Positions 22,194 through 34,281 of a stretch of DNA of 64,000 nucleotides are shown one piece after another (the stretch's first letter is position 1; every line of letters begins with the position of its first letter). A program made the translations under genes and the position numbers. The stretch is taken from NCBI GenBank assembly GCA_032821775.1, contig JAVLRN010000012.1, forward strand, positions 620,001-684,000, read 5' to 3'. A model generated the notes under the pieces. It had not been told where the DNA came from, did no database searches, and saw only the letters and a program-made list of their open reading frames with translations. The DNA is from Sanguinoderma infundibulare. Taxonomy: Eukaryota; Basidiomycota; Agaricomycetes; Polyporales; Polyporaceae.

Positions 22194-25184
22194 ATGACTG
22201 AATCATTGTACGCAGCGTGCGCCGAGGTGTTGTCTGTCTGCCAGGTGAACAAGGACGACCTCGAAGCACTCCTCCATCCCGACACAGGATTTGCGCCCAG
22301 GCTTCGCGAGATATGCGACCGCCAGTACGTTTCGTTTTTACAATCATATTATGCACACTTACACCCATTTTGAGCTTGGCTGAACTGCAAGAAGCGGCGG
22401 CGGAGGGGACCATTTCATCCAGCGAATTGGACGCACTCAAAATGGAGAGTGATACCTGGGCACTCCTCCAAGCACTCATGTCGTACGTCCTGCCATCATT
22501 CTCGCCAGAATACAATGTAGACGTGCCTCACAGACTGCGCAAGACAACACCACCCGAGTATCCTCATCCTCGAGACCTCCTCGCCGCCAACCCGTACACG
22601 CCACCCGCCACACTCGCCCAATCCATCATGCACGCGTCCTCCCTCCTCTCAGCACTCGTAGTCGTCAGAGAATGGCTCCACGACTCTGCTCCCCTTCCAA
22701 CAATACCTGGCGCGACCAATGGTTACTGGCGATTTACCCGAAACGCCGTCCTGCAAGGCAAACGGACAGGGCGCGTGCCTAGCGGTGTGGTTGCCGAGTT
22801 GGACCCGGATGCTGTGAACCGGAGCGGACAGGAAGGCAAAGGGTTGGCACCGGATGACGCGGTAAGTCGATTGCTATTTCGCCGGAGACGGGGCCTTCTG
22901 AACGTGGGAGGTCTCTAGGCATACGACAAGGTCGTCCTCCAAGCTCTTTACGCCCACGTCCGAGCCGGTCAGTTGGAGGAGGCCGTTGACCTTTGTAGGA
23001 AAGCGAACCAACCATGGCGTGCAGCAAGCATTCGCGGCGCGCTTCTCTTTCAGTGGCGCGCGATCGGTGAGTTCCTGTTCTTGTTGAGAACCCCCAGCCC
23101 GACCTCACCTGTGCCTTCTTGTACTCTTAGCGAACGAACCACGCGAGGAAGACGCCATGGATGACGAGGACGCTGAGGACGCGGAGCAGTGGCGCGGGAA
23201 CGTCCGCAGGCAAATGTGGAAGACCGTCTGTCATCGAACGGCGCTGAACGTACGTTCCTACCGCTCCACTCAGTTGAACACAATAATATACCGGCCTTGC
23301 AGACCACACTCTCCCTCACAGAGCGTGCGCTGTACGCCGCACTCGCACCCACACCCGCCGCCGCCGCCGTTCTCAAAGCCGTCAGCAGGACCTGGCAAGA
23401 CCACCTCTGGTCCCTTGTCAGCATCGCATGCGAGGATCGCCTTAGCCTTGGGCTCGCCAGTATCGCACGCGAGTCCTTCTGGGAGAGCGGCCTCGGCGCA
23501 CTCGAGAGCGGAACGGCTGGTGCGGCCGACGTTCCGGCGTCGCTGAGCCCGGAAGAAGAAGAAGAGTGGGAGGCGGACGTGACGAAAATGCTCGAGGGCC
23601 TCGCCGGCGTGCAGGTCGCAGAGGGCGCGCCTGCGGATCACCCGTACCACGTCTCGCAGTTGCATATCATCCTCGACAGGACAGACGAGCTCCTTGAGGC
23701 GTTCGCGAACGGGCTGAAAGAGGGCCTGTACGTCTCTGCACCAGAGTAAACATCCCTTTCCATTCCCTCGGATCCTATCAGGGCTCACACGTAAGGACAG
23801 ATACCCAGCGATGACGCGCTTCTTCGCGCACCTCTGCCTCTTCCTCCAGCTCATCGACATCCAGGTCTCGCCGTTCGCGACGCAGATCATTCTCGAAGCA
23901 TACCTTCGCGTACTCGAGAACGCTGGCCAGCGCGAACTGATCGCGATGTACGCCGGCGCGCTGGGTGACAACGCCGTCGAACGCTATGCGCTGTTCCTCA
24001 CCTCGCTGGAGCTCTCGGGGGATGCGGCAGAGCGCAGGCTTGCGCTCACGCGCGCGAGGGATCACGGGCTCGACATCGAGCGCGTCGCTATAGTAACTGC
24101 AGAGCGAACGATTGAGAAAACATTCACGGTGAGTGATCATAGTACTTGGGTTGTGCATCCGGACGCCGGTGTTGAGAAGACGCGACTGGGATAGATCTTG
24201 CCCGCAGCGAAGGGCCCGCTGCCTTCAATCATCGGTCTGGAGCCTGCAGCAACGGACGCGGAGATCCTGCTCCTGCGCTCGATCGAATGGACGACGTTCT
24301 TGGAATCGACGTACGACACCGCGCTCGAGCAGGCGAACGTCATCCTCCGTTACTTCCTCGGTATGCCCCGTATTCTTCGCTTGTCGCTGCTCGTTTCATG
24401 ACATATATATGCGCCAGGTCGCGGACGCGTCCAGCTGTCGAAAACACTTATCGACATGCTGCCGCCGGAATTGGGGAGCCTGACGGACCCCGAAGACCAG
24501 GCGACGGAGTACCTGCACTACCGCCAGTTCTTCAACGTGTGGGAGCTCCTCGCGCGCGTCGTAGAGACGCAGGTGCTGGAGCAGCCGCAAATGACCAAGG
24601 AGACGCGTGCGGCGTGGTTGAGCGACTACAAGGTCTGTTCGCACCCTTGGCATTTTGTGGAACGTGTTACTGAAAGGCATGCGTCCAGACTTTGATCGAG
24701 CAGGCGAGGGAGCAGGTCATCAAGCTGCTGACGACCGACTGGCTCATGTCGGACGCGGAGGTACACAACGGTGGGTTCTCGGCGTCCGGACAGTCGAGCT
24801 TTCGGAGACTGATCAAGGTTCTCGCTGCAGGAGACCGAAGACGTCGCGACCTCGCTCGCAACCGCCAGATATACATTCCCGAGCTCATCATCCGCCTGCA
24901 CTCCATTCTGGTCGGCTCGCGGAGCCGTATCCCCGAGTACGTCCTTGCGCTTTCATTCCTGCAGTCTCTCGCAGCCGAAAGTAGTGACACGTCCCTCGCA
25001 CAGAAACGTCAAGCACGCGCTGTCCCTGGTCAACATCGTCGCGGACTCGCGCTACAAGCTGTACGACGATTTCTCGAACCAGGATGGGCGCCGGCTGGGC
25101 GACTACTTGGCTGCCGTCCGTCAGGCGGTCCTTGCGGGACTCGAGGGTGGTGGATCGGATCCGTTCAGGATACTCACCGTCTAG
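22194..25184 (+). CDS. NUP84: Nuclear pore protein Nup84/Nup107
   Basis: Alpha-solenoid subunit of the Y-shaped outer-ring complex of the nuclear pore. About nine exons. It starts MTESLYAACAEVLSVCQVNK; a Met four codons earlier (22182) is possible. Exon 2 has ESDTWALLQALMSYVLPSF and later GATNGYWRFTRNAVLQGK. The family's best-conserved block follows: YAHVRAGQLEEAVDLCRKAN then QPWRAASIRGALLFQW. Downstream helices include YHVSQLHIILDRTDELLEAF, MTRFFAHLCLFLQLIDIQVS, ALFLTSLELSGDAAERRLAL, LRSIEWTTFLESTYDTALEQ and the C-terminal KHALSLVNIVADSRYKLYDD. The stop is at 25182-25184. The overall length, roughly 800 residues, fits the family. No broken exon seen. Convergent with the PIN1 relic. Confidence 0.88.
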
Positions 25185-25239
25185 TCCGTCTGCGATTGTT
25201 GTTGTTACCCGGAATGCGCCTCTTGTTCGCTATGCCATG

Positions 25240-25532
25240 TGCTCTTTGTTGTGCTCTTACTCAATCCCTGTACCGGCGGCTCTGGGGCGTACCACCTTCC
25301 AGTCGGCCGCCTGCTGTCCCGGTGCTTGACGAGAAGATGGCTGGCGCGGACCTGACGCTTTGATCTCATCTTCGGTGAGTCCTGGAGGGTCCTCCCAAGA
25401 AGCCTCTTTCGCGTCGGTGTTGTAGAAGTAGTGTTTGTTGCGCGAGGTCGAGAGACGGACTTCCCAGTTGGACTGCAGCAGGAGATCCTTGGAACGTATG
25501 AGACGGTGTGTCGAGGGATACGAGGATGCCAC
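25240..25532 (-). pseudogene. Truncated PIN1/ESS1-type prolyl isomerase relic
   Basis: The WW domain is well preserved on the minus strand: SNWEVRLSTSRNKHYFYNTD then KEASWEDPPGLTEDEI, with both tryptophans and the aromatic pair. Immediately after it, in another frame, come the opening residues of the parvulin domain, QVRASHLLVKHRDSRRPT. The linker between them is missing and the frame is shifted. The remaining parvulin domain of about 100 residues, including the active-site Cys and His, is absent, because the NUP84 3' end lies 56 bases further on. Functional PIN1 acts on phospho-Ser/Thr-Pro sites; this remnant could at most encode a WW peptide. A functional copy is probably elsewhere in the genome. 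Confidence 0.75.
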
Positions 25533-25949
25533 CAGGCTCGCGGTCGAGAACGGACCGGTAAACGCCCCGGCGTCGAAAATAAAGCCCGGACAGTTGCACC
25601 GCCTCGTCGACCACGCGTTTTGCCAAATGGCAGTCTGCGCATACGTAGTCGCTGCCTCTGGATACGATATGTACTACTTACTCCTACAGTGTACCGTCTG
25701 CTGATTCAAACGCGGCAGGGCAGCCACTGGACTGGCCTTTGGGCCACGGGCTGTGGTTCCTTTCTTCCTAGGAAATAGGTACGCCTACGATCCTTATGCC
25801 TTGTTCCTCTCCTCACGATTTCCGCCGATTCTGGAAAATTACTTGGCGCCCTCGCAAACGAAGGATGCTATCCGTATGTCTGCCACCGGGAAGGATAAAG
25901 GCCCTGCTCAGTCTTGGACTCGTGGTGGCTCAAGGCTGCCAATGGCAAC

Positions 25950-26650
25950 CAGGCGTTGATAGTGGACTACAAGGAGTATGTGTCGACATTTTCAAGAGCG
26001 GAGAGTGAGTTAAGCTTGGTACCCATCATTATTACCGACAACCCAGGATGCCCGTGTTGTGCGCGCAGAGTATGAGTGCAAGATAACCACTACCATCATA
26101 ATGGAGCTCCGTAATGGTTGCAAACTGAATCGGCTGCAGAATTCGGACCGGTGAACCTATTGTTAAAATGGAAGGACAACGAGGATCTTGTGATGCGTCC
26201 GAGTAAGTCCTTTCCGAAGCACCTCGGGCTCATCTCGTACTCACCACCTGTCAGTTTCGGCCCGTCTGGGGCTCGCATTCAATGTATTGCGGATTGATTG
26301 CGGACGGGTAAGCCGGTATTCATCAAGTTCACGGTAACGAACTCGACTGTCGACAGCCCAACTATGAAAACGTCACGGTTTAAGTGTGCGTCAATGAGTG
26401 GCCGGGGCCGGTCGATCATGTGTGGGTTATCGTTTGCCATCACTGCGCTGGCTTTCAGCTTACTCCTGGGACGCTGCACAGGTAATTTTAGGTACGAGTG
26501 ATTCGGACTTCGGCTGAAACTGCCCGAGCGTTGCGCTGGTGCGCCTCATTTGCATCCGGGACGCTTCAAGTTGGTGTGTATCCACGCTCTGGAGGGCATA
26601 TGGGCTTACTTCGTAGATTAACATGCAATCGCTCCTGTGCAAGCCGTCAA
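25950..26650 (+). pseudogene. Decayed 3' half of an aldehyde dehydrogenase gene
   Basis: Colinear remains of the last exons of genes A-D, with intron remnants still in place. Near 26018-26070 the text gives VPIIITDNP and ARVVRAEYE, as in GYFVPITIIDNPPEDAR. Near 26139-26200 EFGPVNLLLKWKDNEDLV matches EFGPIIPLLKWKDDEDVV. Near 26262-26300 a degraded GTCTGGGGCTCG...ATTGCGGATT matches the VWGS...IAD exon. Near 26380 GTGTGCGTCAATGAGTGG matches the VWINEW exon with a stop. Near 26598-26645 it matches the terminal exon. Frames are broken repeatedly and the N-terminal and catalytic-Cys half is missing. Same orientation as A-C. Confidence 0.75.
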
Positions 26651-27068
26651 TGGATCGCGGGTCTTGTCAAGCATGCCTTCATGCCGCGCGTTTGGAGAAA
26701 ATACTATTAATGTCGTAGACTCTGGACGGTGCGGACCGGGCGTGGACCGAGGAGTGCGAGGGCGGATCCATCGGGCTCGTTGTCCGAAATGCCGACGAAC
26801 CACTAATGGCCATCCGAAAACGGAAAGTGGGTTACGAGGTGGGGAAGCCGATCGGCGTTCGGAAGAGCACAAGTCCGACTCTCCGAGACGACGAAGCGAG
26901 TCCCAGGCCGGGTGAAAATATGGCGGAGGGGACTTCTATGTACATACAATGGCTGACCGATGATGCCGTTCGCGTCGGGCCCACTCCCACTTCATATACT
27001 CCCCTCCTTGTCGTCTTTCGCCCCGACAGTCGACGGGCAATCTTCAACGCCGCGATCCGTTCACGACC
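26651..27068. other. Intergenic, promoter side of the MFS gene
   Basis: No gene recognised. A weak TATA-like TCATATACT at about 26992-27000 lies some 70 bases before the MFS start. Confidence 0.4.
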
Positions 27069-29251
27069 ATGAAAGACATGACCACACACTCCACATCATC
27101 AACTCCGTCTGTAGCTCCGTCTGCAACTCCCACGGTCCATGACGAACTCGGAGTGATCAGCCCATCCGACAGTTCCGTTCAAAATCCGGTTCCCAAACCA
27201 CAGAGCCTCGACGAGGAGAATGGCGTGCGCGGAAGCGGCGAAGACGATATCTTGATCGTCAACTGGGAGGGTCCCGACGATCCTGAGGACCCCAAGAAGT
27301 ACGTCATTCGTGTCATCCGTCTGTCGCAGAATCTGATCTTTGTGGGCGCGACCTCCCGTCATGTTGGATTTACCAATCCATAGCTGGGGATTCGCTCGGA
27401 AATGGGCAGCAACAGCCATTGTATCCGCATTTACGTTCATCAGCCCTGTGTCCTCGTCCATGATGGCCCCGGCGAGCGACCAAATCGCCCAGGAATTTGG
27501 CATCACCAGCTCCGCCGTTGCTGCACTCCTCACGTCTGTGTTTATCGCCGCATACGGTGAGTATATGCCTCATATTAGCGCCAAGGGTTCTGAACCGACC
27601 CCGTCGTCGTAGCCTTTGGCCCATTATTTCTTGGCCCACTGAGCGAGCTTTACGGTCGATCTCGCGTTCTCCAGTTAGCCAACCTCTGGTACCTCGGTAC
27701 GTCTCCAATCACGATTTGTCAAGGCTTTACTTGACTATATGCCTCTGTCCAGCATGGAATTTCGGTTGTTCGTGGGCCAGGAACGGAGGCGAGTTGATCG
27801 CCTTCCGCTTCTTGGCCGGGCTTGGCGGAAGTGCACCACTCTCTGTGAGTGCCTTGTTTGGGCAAGTGGTTACTGTTGACTGTATGCTAACACATTCCGT
27901 CATGCTGTGCCAGATTGGTGGTGGCGTACTTGGTGACGTCTGGAGAGCTGAAGAGAGAGGACAGGCTATCGCCGTTTATTCGTTAGCGCCACTCCTCGGC
28001 CCAGTCATCGGTCCCACTTGTGGAGCTTGGGTTGCGCAGAGGTCGACGTGGCGTTGGGTGTTTTGGTCGACGTCCATTGTCGACGCATTCATCCAAGTGC
28101 TCGGGATGTTCTTCCTGCAAGAAAGTGTGTCAATCCCCCCTATTCTCCACAACGCGGTATTGACTTCGAGCGGTCCGATAGCATTCGCGCCCGTCCTCTT
28201 GGAACGCAAAGCGAACAAGATTCGCAAAAATATGGACACGGAGAAGGGCAATGTTCGCGAGGTTCGCACGGTCTTCGACGGTGCAGACCGGCACTGGCGA
28301 GCAATCGTCGTAAAGGCTCTCGTGCGCCCATTCGTGCTCTTCGCGCGGGAGCCCATCATCCAGCTCCTTGGGATCTATATGGCTTTCGTCTACGGCACCC
28401 TTTATCGTACGCGCCGCAAACATCTACACACCGCCCGGATATTGCTAACGTTTCGCCACCAGTGTTCCTCACCACGATGCCCTCCATCTTCGAAGGCACT
28501 TACCGGCAGTCGGTCGGCATCGCCGGCCTCCACTACCTCGCTCTCGGCGTCGGCCTCACCGGCGCGTCGCAGATCAACGCGCGGCTGCTCGACACCATAT
28601 ACAAGTATTTTAAGGAGAAGAACGGCGGTGAGGGCAAGCCTGAGTACCGTCTGCGTGCGTCCCTCTATTCCCCTTATTTCACTCCCAAAAGCGGGAAGCT
28701 GATTCACCATAATGCATAGCATCGGTGTTCCCGGGTACAATCATGCTCCCCATCGGGCTCTTCATCACCGGATGGACGGCGAGGGCAGACGTCCCCTGGA
28801 TCGCGCCCGACATCGGCATCGCGCTCGTCGGCGCGGGCGTGATCCTGACCTTTCAGGGCATCCAGGTGTACGTCATCGACGCCTTTACGCTCCACGCCGC
28901 TTCCGGTATGTCGTCCTTGGTCGAAGAGCGCGCATACAGTCGGGTTCTGACGGGGTACCGTTCTGTTAAACAGCTCTGGCAGCGGTGGCGTTCTTGCGCT
29001 CGCTCGCCGGCTTCGCCTTCCCGCTGTTCGCTCCTGCGATGTACGCCGCCCTCGGCTACGGCAAGGGCAACACCATCCTCGCCTGCTTCGCGATCGGCGT
29101 CGGTATCCCTGCGTGCGTGCCTTTCCCACCCGTATTACATGTATGCGTTCGACGAAGACTGACGATGTGATGGCATATGTGCAGGCCAATCCTCTTCTGG
29201 AAGTACGGCGAGCGGATCCGCAAGGCGTCCAAATACGCCGAGAGTTCATAG
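27069..29251 (+). CDS. MFS drug:H+ antiporter (DHA1-type)
   Basis: Twelve-helix major facilitator exporter of the plasma membrane. The start MKDMTTHSTSSTPSVAPSAT opens a hydrophilic N-terminal tail ending NWEGPDDPEDPKN, the usual prelude to helix 1 in fungal DHA1 pumps. Exons then give WAATAIVSAFTFISPVSSSM, ITSSAVAALLTSVFIAAY, the loop 2-3 motif GPLSELYGRSRVLQ, RFLAGLGGSAPLS, and the antiporter motif C in YSLAPLLGPVIGPTCGAWVA. The middle loop has ERKANKIRKNMDTEKGN. Later helices include PWIAPDIGIALVGAGVILTF and FLRSLAGFAFPLFAPAMYAA. It ends KASKYAESS with the stop at 29249-29251. The neighbouring aldehyde dehydrogenases suggest efflux of a related metabolite or toxicant, but that is inference. 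Confidence 0.85.
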
Positions 29252-29710
29252 CGCTGAACGTTCACTGCACGCCCTCACGGCCCCACTGCGCAATCATACC
29301 CCTCTTATAATAAGGCGGCATTCCACGCAGGACAACGACATAGACGAATTGGAAAGACTACCCTTACGGACGTATAATTGGCCTTACACCCTCTAATCCG
29401 CTTTCTCAGGCGCAGACGCTGTCGAGTTGGGGGATGCTTGATGCCCAGGAGGCTTTCGACCGAAAAGGAAACAGCGCCAGGTCTTTTCTGCTACGTCGCC
29501 GCGCCACCGCTCGTTATTGACCCTCACCGCACGCCATCGTCGCACGCAGGACTAGTCCGACTCTTGGACTTGGGACTTTTGAACATATTGGATTGTAATG
29601 CATTGTATCAGTAACTTGTTATGCATCAGCAATTACATGCGGTTTGTCTCTGTTGGGCTTTGGCATGCAACACTGCACCCAGGGGTGCCCTTGGAGGACC
29701 AGACCCATGC
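29252..29710. other. Intergenic between convergent MFS and ALDH D
   Basis: 3' flanks of two convergent genes. No coding or RNA signal seen. Confidence 0.45.
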
Positions 29711-31969
29711 TCAGTCCAGCGACGTCTTGCACACGAACGTTTGGAGGTACGTCCACGAGGCCAGGCCGTGCTTCGAGTTCTCCACCCCAACGCCAGAGTG
29801 CTAACGGTTCACGAGCGCCGTGTTAGCAGCCATCGCAGTACTGGGAGGGTGGGGGGATATGGCCCAGAGTCATACGCAAGCTTACCTTCACGCCCGTGAA
29901 CGGCTGGAAGCGAGCGCGACAGTCATCGGAATGCGAGCACGGACGAAGACGGTAGATGGAACTCACGAGGTCGCCTGAGGTGGTGAGCCACTCGTTGATC
30001 CACACTGAAATGATTTCCGGTAGACGTTCGCGTGTGAGCGATCATCAGCGCTCTGGCCGCTACGAATTTGGACGGAGAGTGCTGCAAGCTTACCCGTCCC
30101 GCAATGCAGCTTGTCCGCGATGCGTTGAATGCGCTCCATATCGGAGCCCCAGATCGACGCGGTCAGGCCGTACTCGCTGTCGTCTGGATGAACGCCGCGC
30201 TACGCGCGGCGATCGTCAGCAGGCTACTCAATGCCACTTGGCCGAGCGCGGGGAAAACGATACTTACTCGCGCGCACCACCACGTCCTCGTCGTCCTTCC
30301 ACTTCAGCAGCGGGATGACCGGGCCAAACTCTGCCGCAACCTCAAGAGTCAGCTAGGGCCGTGCGCTCCGCTGGCAGATGACAAGTAGACGATGACACTT
30401 ACGCTCCTCGCATACGACCCGGGCGACGTCCGGAGGGTTGTCGATGACGGTGATGGGGACGAAGTAGCCCTTCGACTTCGGCGCTTCGCCCTCAAACGCG
30501 ATCTTGTATCCGTTTGTCTTGCAGTCTGCGATAAGGGCCCTGGCAAAGGCAGAGCTTCATCACAGGTCAACGGAGATGGCTCCCGACGCACCTCAACCTC
30601 TCATGCTGCCCCTGGTTCTGCACAGGGCCCATCGTGGTCTTGGCGTCGAATGGATCCCCCACCTTTGCCGCCTTGGCGAGAGCGACGAGCTCTTCCCGGA
30701 CAGCATCGTACACGTCCTCGTGGATAAACAGCCGCTTCATCGCGGTGCATATCTGCCCCGCATTGCTGGTCGCGCCGATGAAGAGGTGCCTACCACGTCT
30801 TCACGTGAGCACACATTCCACCAGACGAGTGATGTGGCAGACGCACTGCGCGACCTTCTTGACGTCGACGTCCGGGAGCACGATCGCGGGGTCGTTCCCG
30901 CCGAGCTCGAGGGTGAGGGCCTTTACCTCGGCGGCGGCTTCGCGCATGACCGCTTTCCCGGCGCCCGTGGAACCTGTGAACGAGATGCACGAGATGCGTG
31001 GGTGCTCGACGATCCATTGTCCTCTGCCCGCCACCTGTTTAGATGGCCATCCACGAGAAGAAAATAATAGGATGTAAATGCATACAAGTCATTGCCGCCA
31101 TGGAGGACCGAGAGCACACCCGCAGGGAAGACCGACTGGGCCAACTCGATGAGCTTAAGAGGAACGCAAGGCGCAGTCGGCGGGGGCTTGACAATAAGGC
31201 AGTTTCCGGCCAGGAGGGCATGGGTCACCTTGAGGAGGGAGAGAAGGAGCGGAAAGCTGCCAATTACGTCAACAGAAGCTCTTTCTGCTGTATTTCGTTA
31301 AATGCAGAACTGACTTGAACGGTATGATCACACCGCACTGGTTAAGAAACATCAGTGTGTAGAATGTGTCTACCCAGAGAGACAGGCATGGGGCTTGGGC
31401 TTACCACCCCATACGGCCTGTGCCGAATCTTCAATACCCTTCCGGGCTCGCTCGCGACAATCTCATCCTCGAGTTTGTGCTCCGCCCACGTCCGCAGCAG
31501 ATATAGCGTCCCCGTTACTTCAGCGGCCCTATAATAGAAGACGTCCCTTTAGCGACCCCCGAGCCAATAAAATGACGACTCACGAGCCCGCGCGGTCCCT
31601 TCCAACCTCTGTCATGAGCAACTCGGTGAACATGTCGGCATGTCGCTCTATAAGCGCGGCCAAGGACCTCAGTGCGTCTGCGCGCTCCTCCCAGGGCCTT
31701 GCGCTCCAGGAGGGGAACGCTCGCTCGGCCGCGTCGACGGCTTCGTCGAGCTGCGCGCGGGTCGCGACTGGAACGTGCGCGAACGGCTCGCCGGTCGAGG
31801 GGTTGATGACGGCCGTGGTGGTCGGGGACGCGATGGGCTTGCCGTTAATAATGTGGGTGCTAAGAGGGGAGGAAGGTAGTGGGCTTAGTGGCTTGGCAAA
31901 GGACGGATTGTCAAGTGAGTGTACGGACAAGCTTATACCTGAGACGAAAGCGTTCTTTGCAGCAACCAT
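29711..31969 (-). CDS. Aldehyde dehydrogenase D (AldA-like), inverted copy
   Basis: Nearly the same protein as copy C but on the opposite strand. It starts MVAAKNAFVSGISLSVHSLD at 31969, then HIINGKPIASPTT and INPSTGEPFAHVPVATRAQL. ALLAGNCLIVKPPPTAPC, ISFTGSTGAGKAVM, the base Glu in TLELGGNDPAIVLPD, the nucleophile Cys in the exon reading NAGQICTAMKR, EFGPVIPLLKW and VWINEWLTTSGDL are all present. It ends TFVCKTSLD with the stop at 29711-29713. Exon borders match copies B and C. Convergent with the MFS gene (460 bases apart). No inactivating change seen. An NAD(P)-dependent aldehyde oxidation role follows from the family; the substrate is unknown. Confidence 0.87.
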
Positions 31970-32025
31970 ATTGGAGAGCTGGTGGAGGGAGGGTTGTCAC
32001 TGCAAGACGTCGGGGCTCCAGATGC

Positions 32026-32031
32026 TTTATA
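32026..32031 (-). promoter_or_regulatory. TATA box of ALDH D
   Basis: TATAAA on the minus strand within GGTATAAAGC, 56 bases before the ATG of copy D. Confidence 0.6.
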
Positions 32032-32240
32032 CCGGTCAACTCCTGGCGTCAGGAAGAATGGAGCATGAGGCTCACGGTCCCATATCGGCCATGTATGCTC
32101 CCGGCGCGCTAGCAATAGACTGCGCGGTACGCTGAGAGAGGTTAGGCAAGTACTTGGTTTGCGGCAGGTAGATGTGCATGCGGAGGAGGTTGACGGCACC
32201 TTTACGGCCATAGTTCCTCAAAGGCGAGATTACCGGACCC
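32032..32240 (-). promoter_or_regulatory. Upstream block shared by ALDH genes, copy before D
   Basis: On the minus strand it carries the same anchors as before B and C: TATGGCCGTAAAGGTGCCGT, CACATCTACCTGCCGCAA and GGAGCATACATGGCCGATAT. Confidence 0.55.
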
Positions 32241-32904
32241 TATTGTCATGATAACTGACGTCTGTTGCTCGAGGAGCCAATCGAAGGCTTTTGTGGCCAT
32301 GCCAGCGCTGAGCGGGTTCAGTTGAGGCCCCACCTGCCTGTCTTGTAGTCGCCTGTGGCGGCCGAGACATCAGCTGCCAAGCGTCCGTAAACTTTAACAT
32401 ACACGATGACGGGAAAAATCGCGCCAAAGATAGACGAAATGTAGGCATTAGGCCACAGGCCGGGGACGCCACGCATGAGTACTTGAAGCACTGTTTTGGT
32501 GGCGATACAAGCTGGAGGAGAGATATCTCTGACCCGGGTATGAATGACATATACACCAGAGCCAGTCCTAACCCAAATGTGCAATGCGAAAAGTTGAGGG
32601 TGCGAACGAATGAACGGTGGAGGATAAGCGCTCAGGACGAGCAGAGCTCTTGAAGCGCTTAAAGTTCGGGGGCCTTGTGACACGTGCAGGGACTGCTACC
32701 GCATATGGCATATGGCGCTGTCGCCTTAGGTTTGGCCAAACCCCCAAGGACTCCAATTGGTACTCAACGCCAGGCATTGTCAAGACTGTCACCCTCGTAC
32801 GATTCATGGCACTGTACGCCACCTACCCATTTCGCAAGGCCATCTCTAGCGTGCAATGCCCAGTGACATGGCAAAGTCAAAGAACCTTCCACATATGGAC
32901 GCCG
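32241..32904. other. Intergenic, no convincing gene
   Basis: Short overlapping frames on both strands without domains. Confidence 0.4.
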
Positions 32905-33445
32905 ATGATGGCGAGTCTCATCGGAGACCAGTGGACTGAACTTTCCACGGTAAGTCAATATCTTGTCTCCCTTGGACTCGGAATGTATGATAGTCGTAAC
33001 GCCTTCGGAAGCGTTTGGAAGAAACCTTGAATTCCGCGGAGAGGAAGATACAGCCCGGAGTCGCATTTCCTTATGGGCCATTCGTCGTCATCCAGGACCT
33101 AGTTCCTGCAGTGTCCGCCGACCCCTCAACCGCGGATCACGATAACAAGGATACAGGGGTTTGGGATACCAAGCCCGCCATGAAGGCGGTTTGTGACGGC
33201 ATTGACGATACTTTCTATCCACGATGCTGAAATGGTGCCATCACCAGGCTAAAGTAACAGCGGAGTCAAATTACGCTTCATTTGAACCATTGGCTGAAGA
33301 ATTTGAGGCGTGGAAGAAACATATCATCATCATTGGCCGTCTCTGCCATGATTGGAAGATGAGGGAGACCGAAGACCTTCAAGCCTATCAGCAGTACAAA
33401 CTCCAGGCGTATGTATCCAGGGCATTTCTCGTGCAACGTGCATAG
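32905..33445 (+). CDS. Hypothetical protein (doubtful gene)
   Basis: Not recognised. A possible first exon MMASLIGDQWTELST ends at a good donor (ACG/gtaagt) and splices near 33017-33021 to a frame reading ETLNSAERKIQPGVAFPYG then PFVVIQDLVPAV. A second possible intron (about 33190-33248) leads to VTAESNYASFEPLAEEFEAW then KKHIIIIGRLCHDWKMRETE. The composition is protein-like and the splice signals are reasonable, but there is no known domain, the 3' end is unclear, and the GC content is lower than in neighbouring genes. It could be a degraded or lineage-specific gene. Confidence 0.3.
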
Positions 33446-34281
33446 GATTAATGATCACTCCGCTTTGACTGTCGCCCATGGCACAGTAGTGATGGCTCGG
33501 AAGTCAACTAATGTTCTGTTTTCGAGCTCATTAATTTCCTTCCCCACAGGTGGTGGTCTACGGCGATGACATCGCCGGTGTATACCATCTCTCCTCCTCT
33601 TCGCCTCGATGCGCTCATTGCAGTTACGAAATCTAGCCGTCGAAGCTTCCATTGAATGCTGAAAGCAAGATTCTGAAGACCTTGAGGCGGCAGTGGATGT
33701 TTTCAAAGCGGAGTGGCCGGATGTTGAGACGCATCTCGAGAGGCTGCATAACGCCGCCCAGAATCTGGTCAGCGTTTGGTTCGAGATGTGTATTGTCTAG
33801 CTGTCCTGGGTACAAGTCTTCCCCGATCCTGTGCCAGGAAAAGAGGGGTGCGGGGGGTTCAACCTAGGAGTAGCTCTCTGCAGCGTGGCCTGCTGCTGCC
33901 TGAGCAGGGGCGCAGCTGCAGGCGGACGCTTCGAGCCCCGAGTATTTAGCAGGGATTGTTAGAGCCCTGCGCGTGTGTATCTATGCTCGATTATATTTGG
34001 CGAATTTACTTTTGACTGAAGTGCTTCCGTCATGAACCTCCTGAAGACAATACTATTCACGAATAGCGAGAGAAGCTATCACACCGCAAAATCCCCCAGT
34101 TATCCGTCTAAGCGCACACGGCGCACATCAATTAATATTCGATACACTGTAGTTCCATTATTAGAAAACAAACAACCGAGAAATGATGAGGAGTCCATGC
34201 AGAAAGCAGTACAGTATCCAGAACCCGCAGTCAAACAATTATAGAGATATGATGACAACGCAGCTTGCTTGGGGTCGTGTG
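33446..34281. other. Intergenic, no convincing gene
   Basis: A/T-richer stretch with short frames only; the right end is the 3' flank of the HUA1-like gene. Confidence 0.4.
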
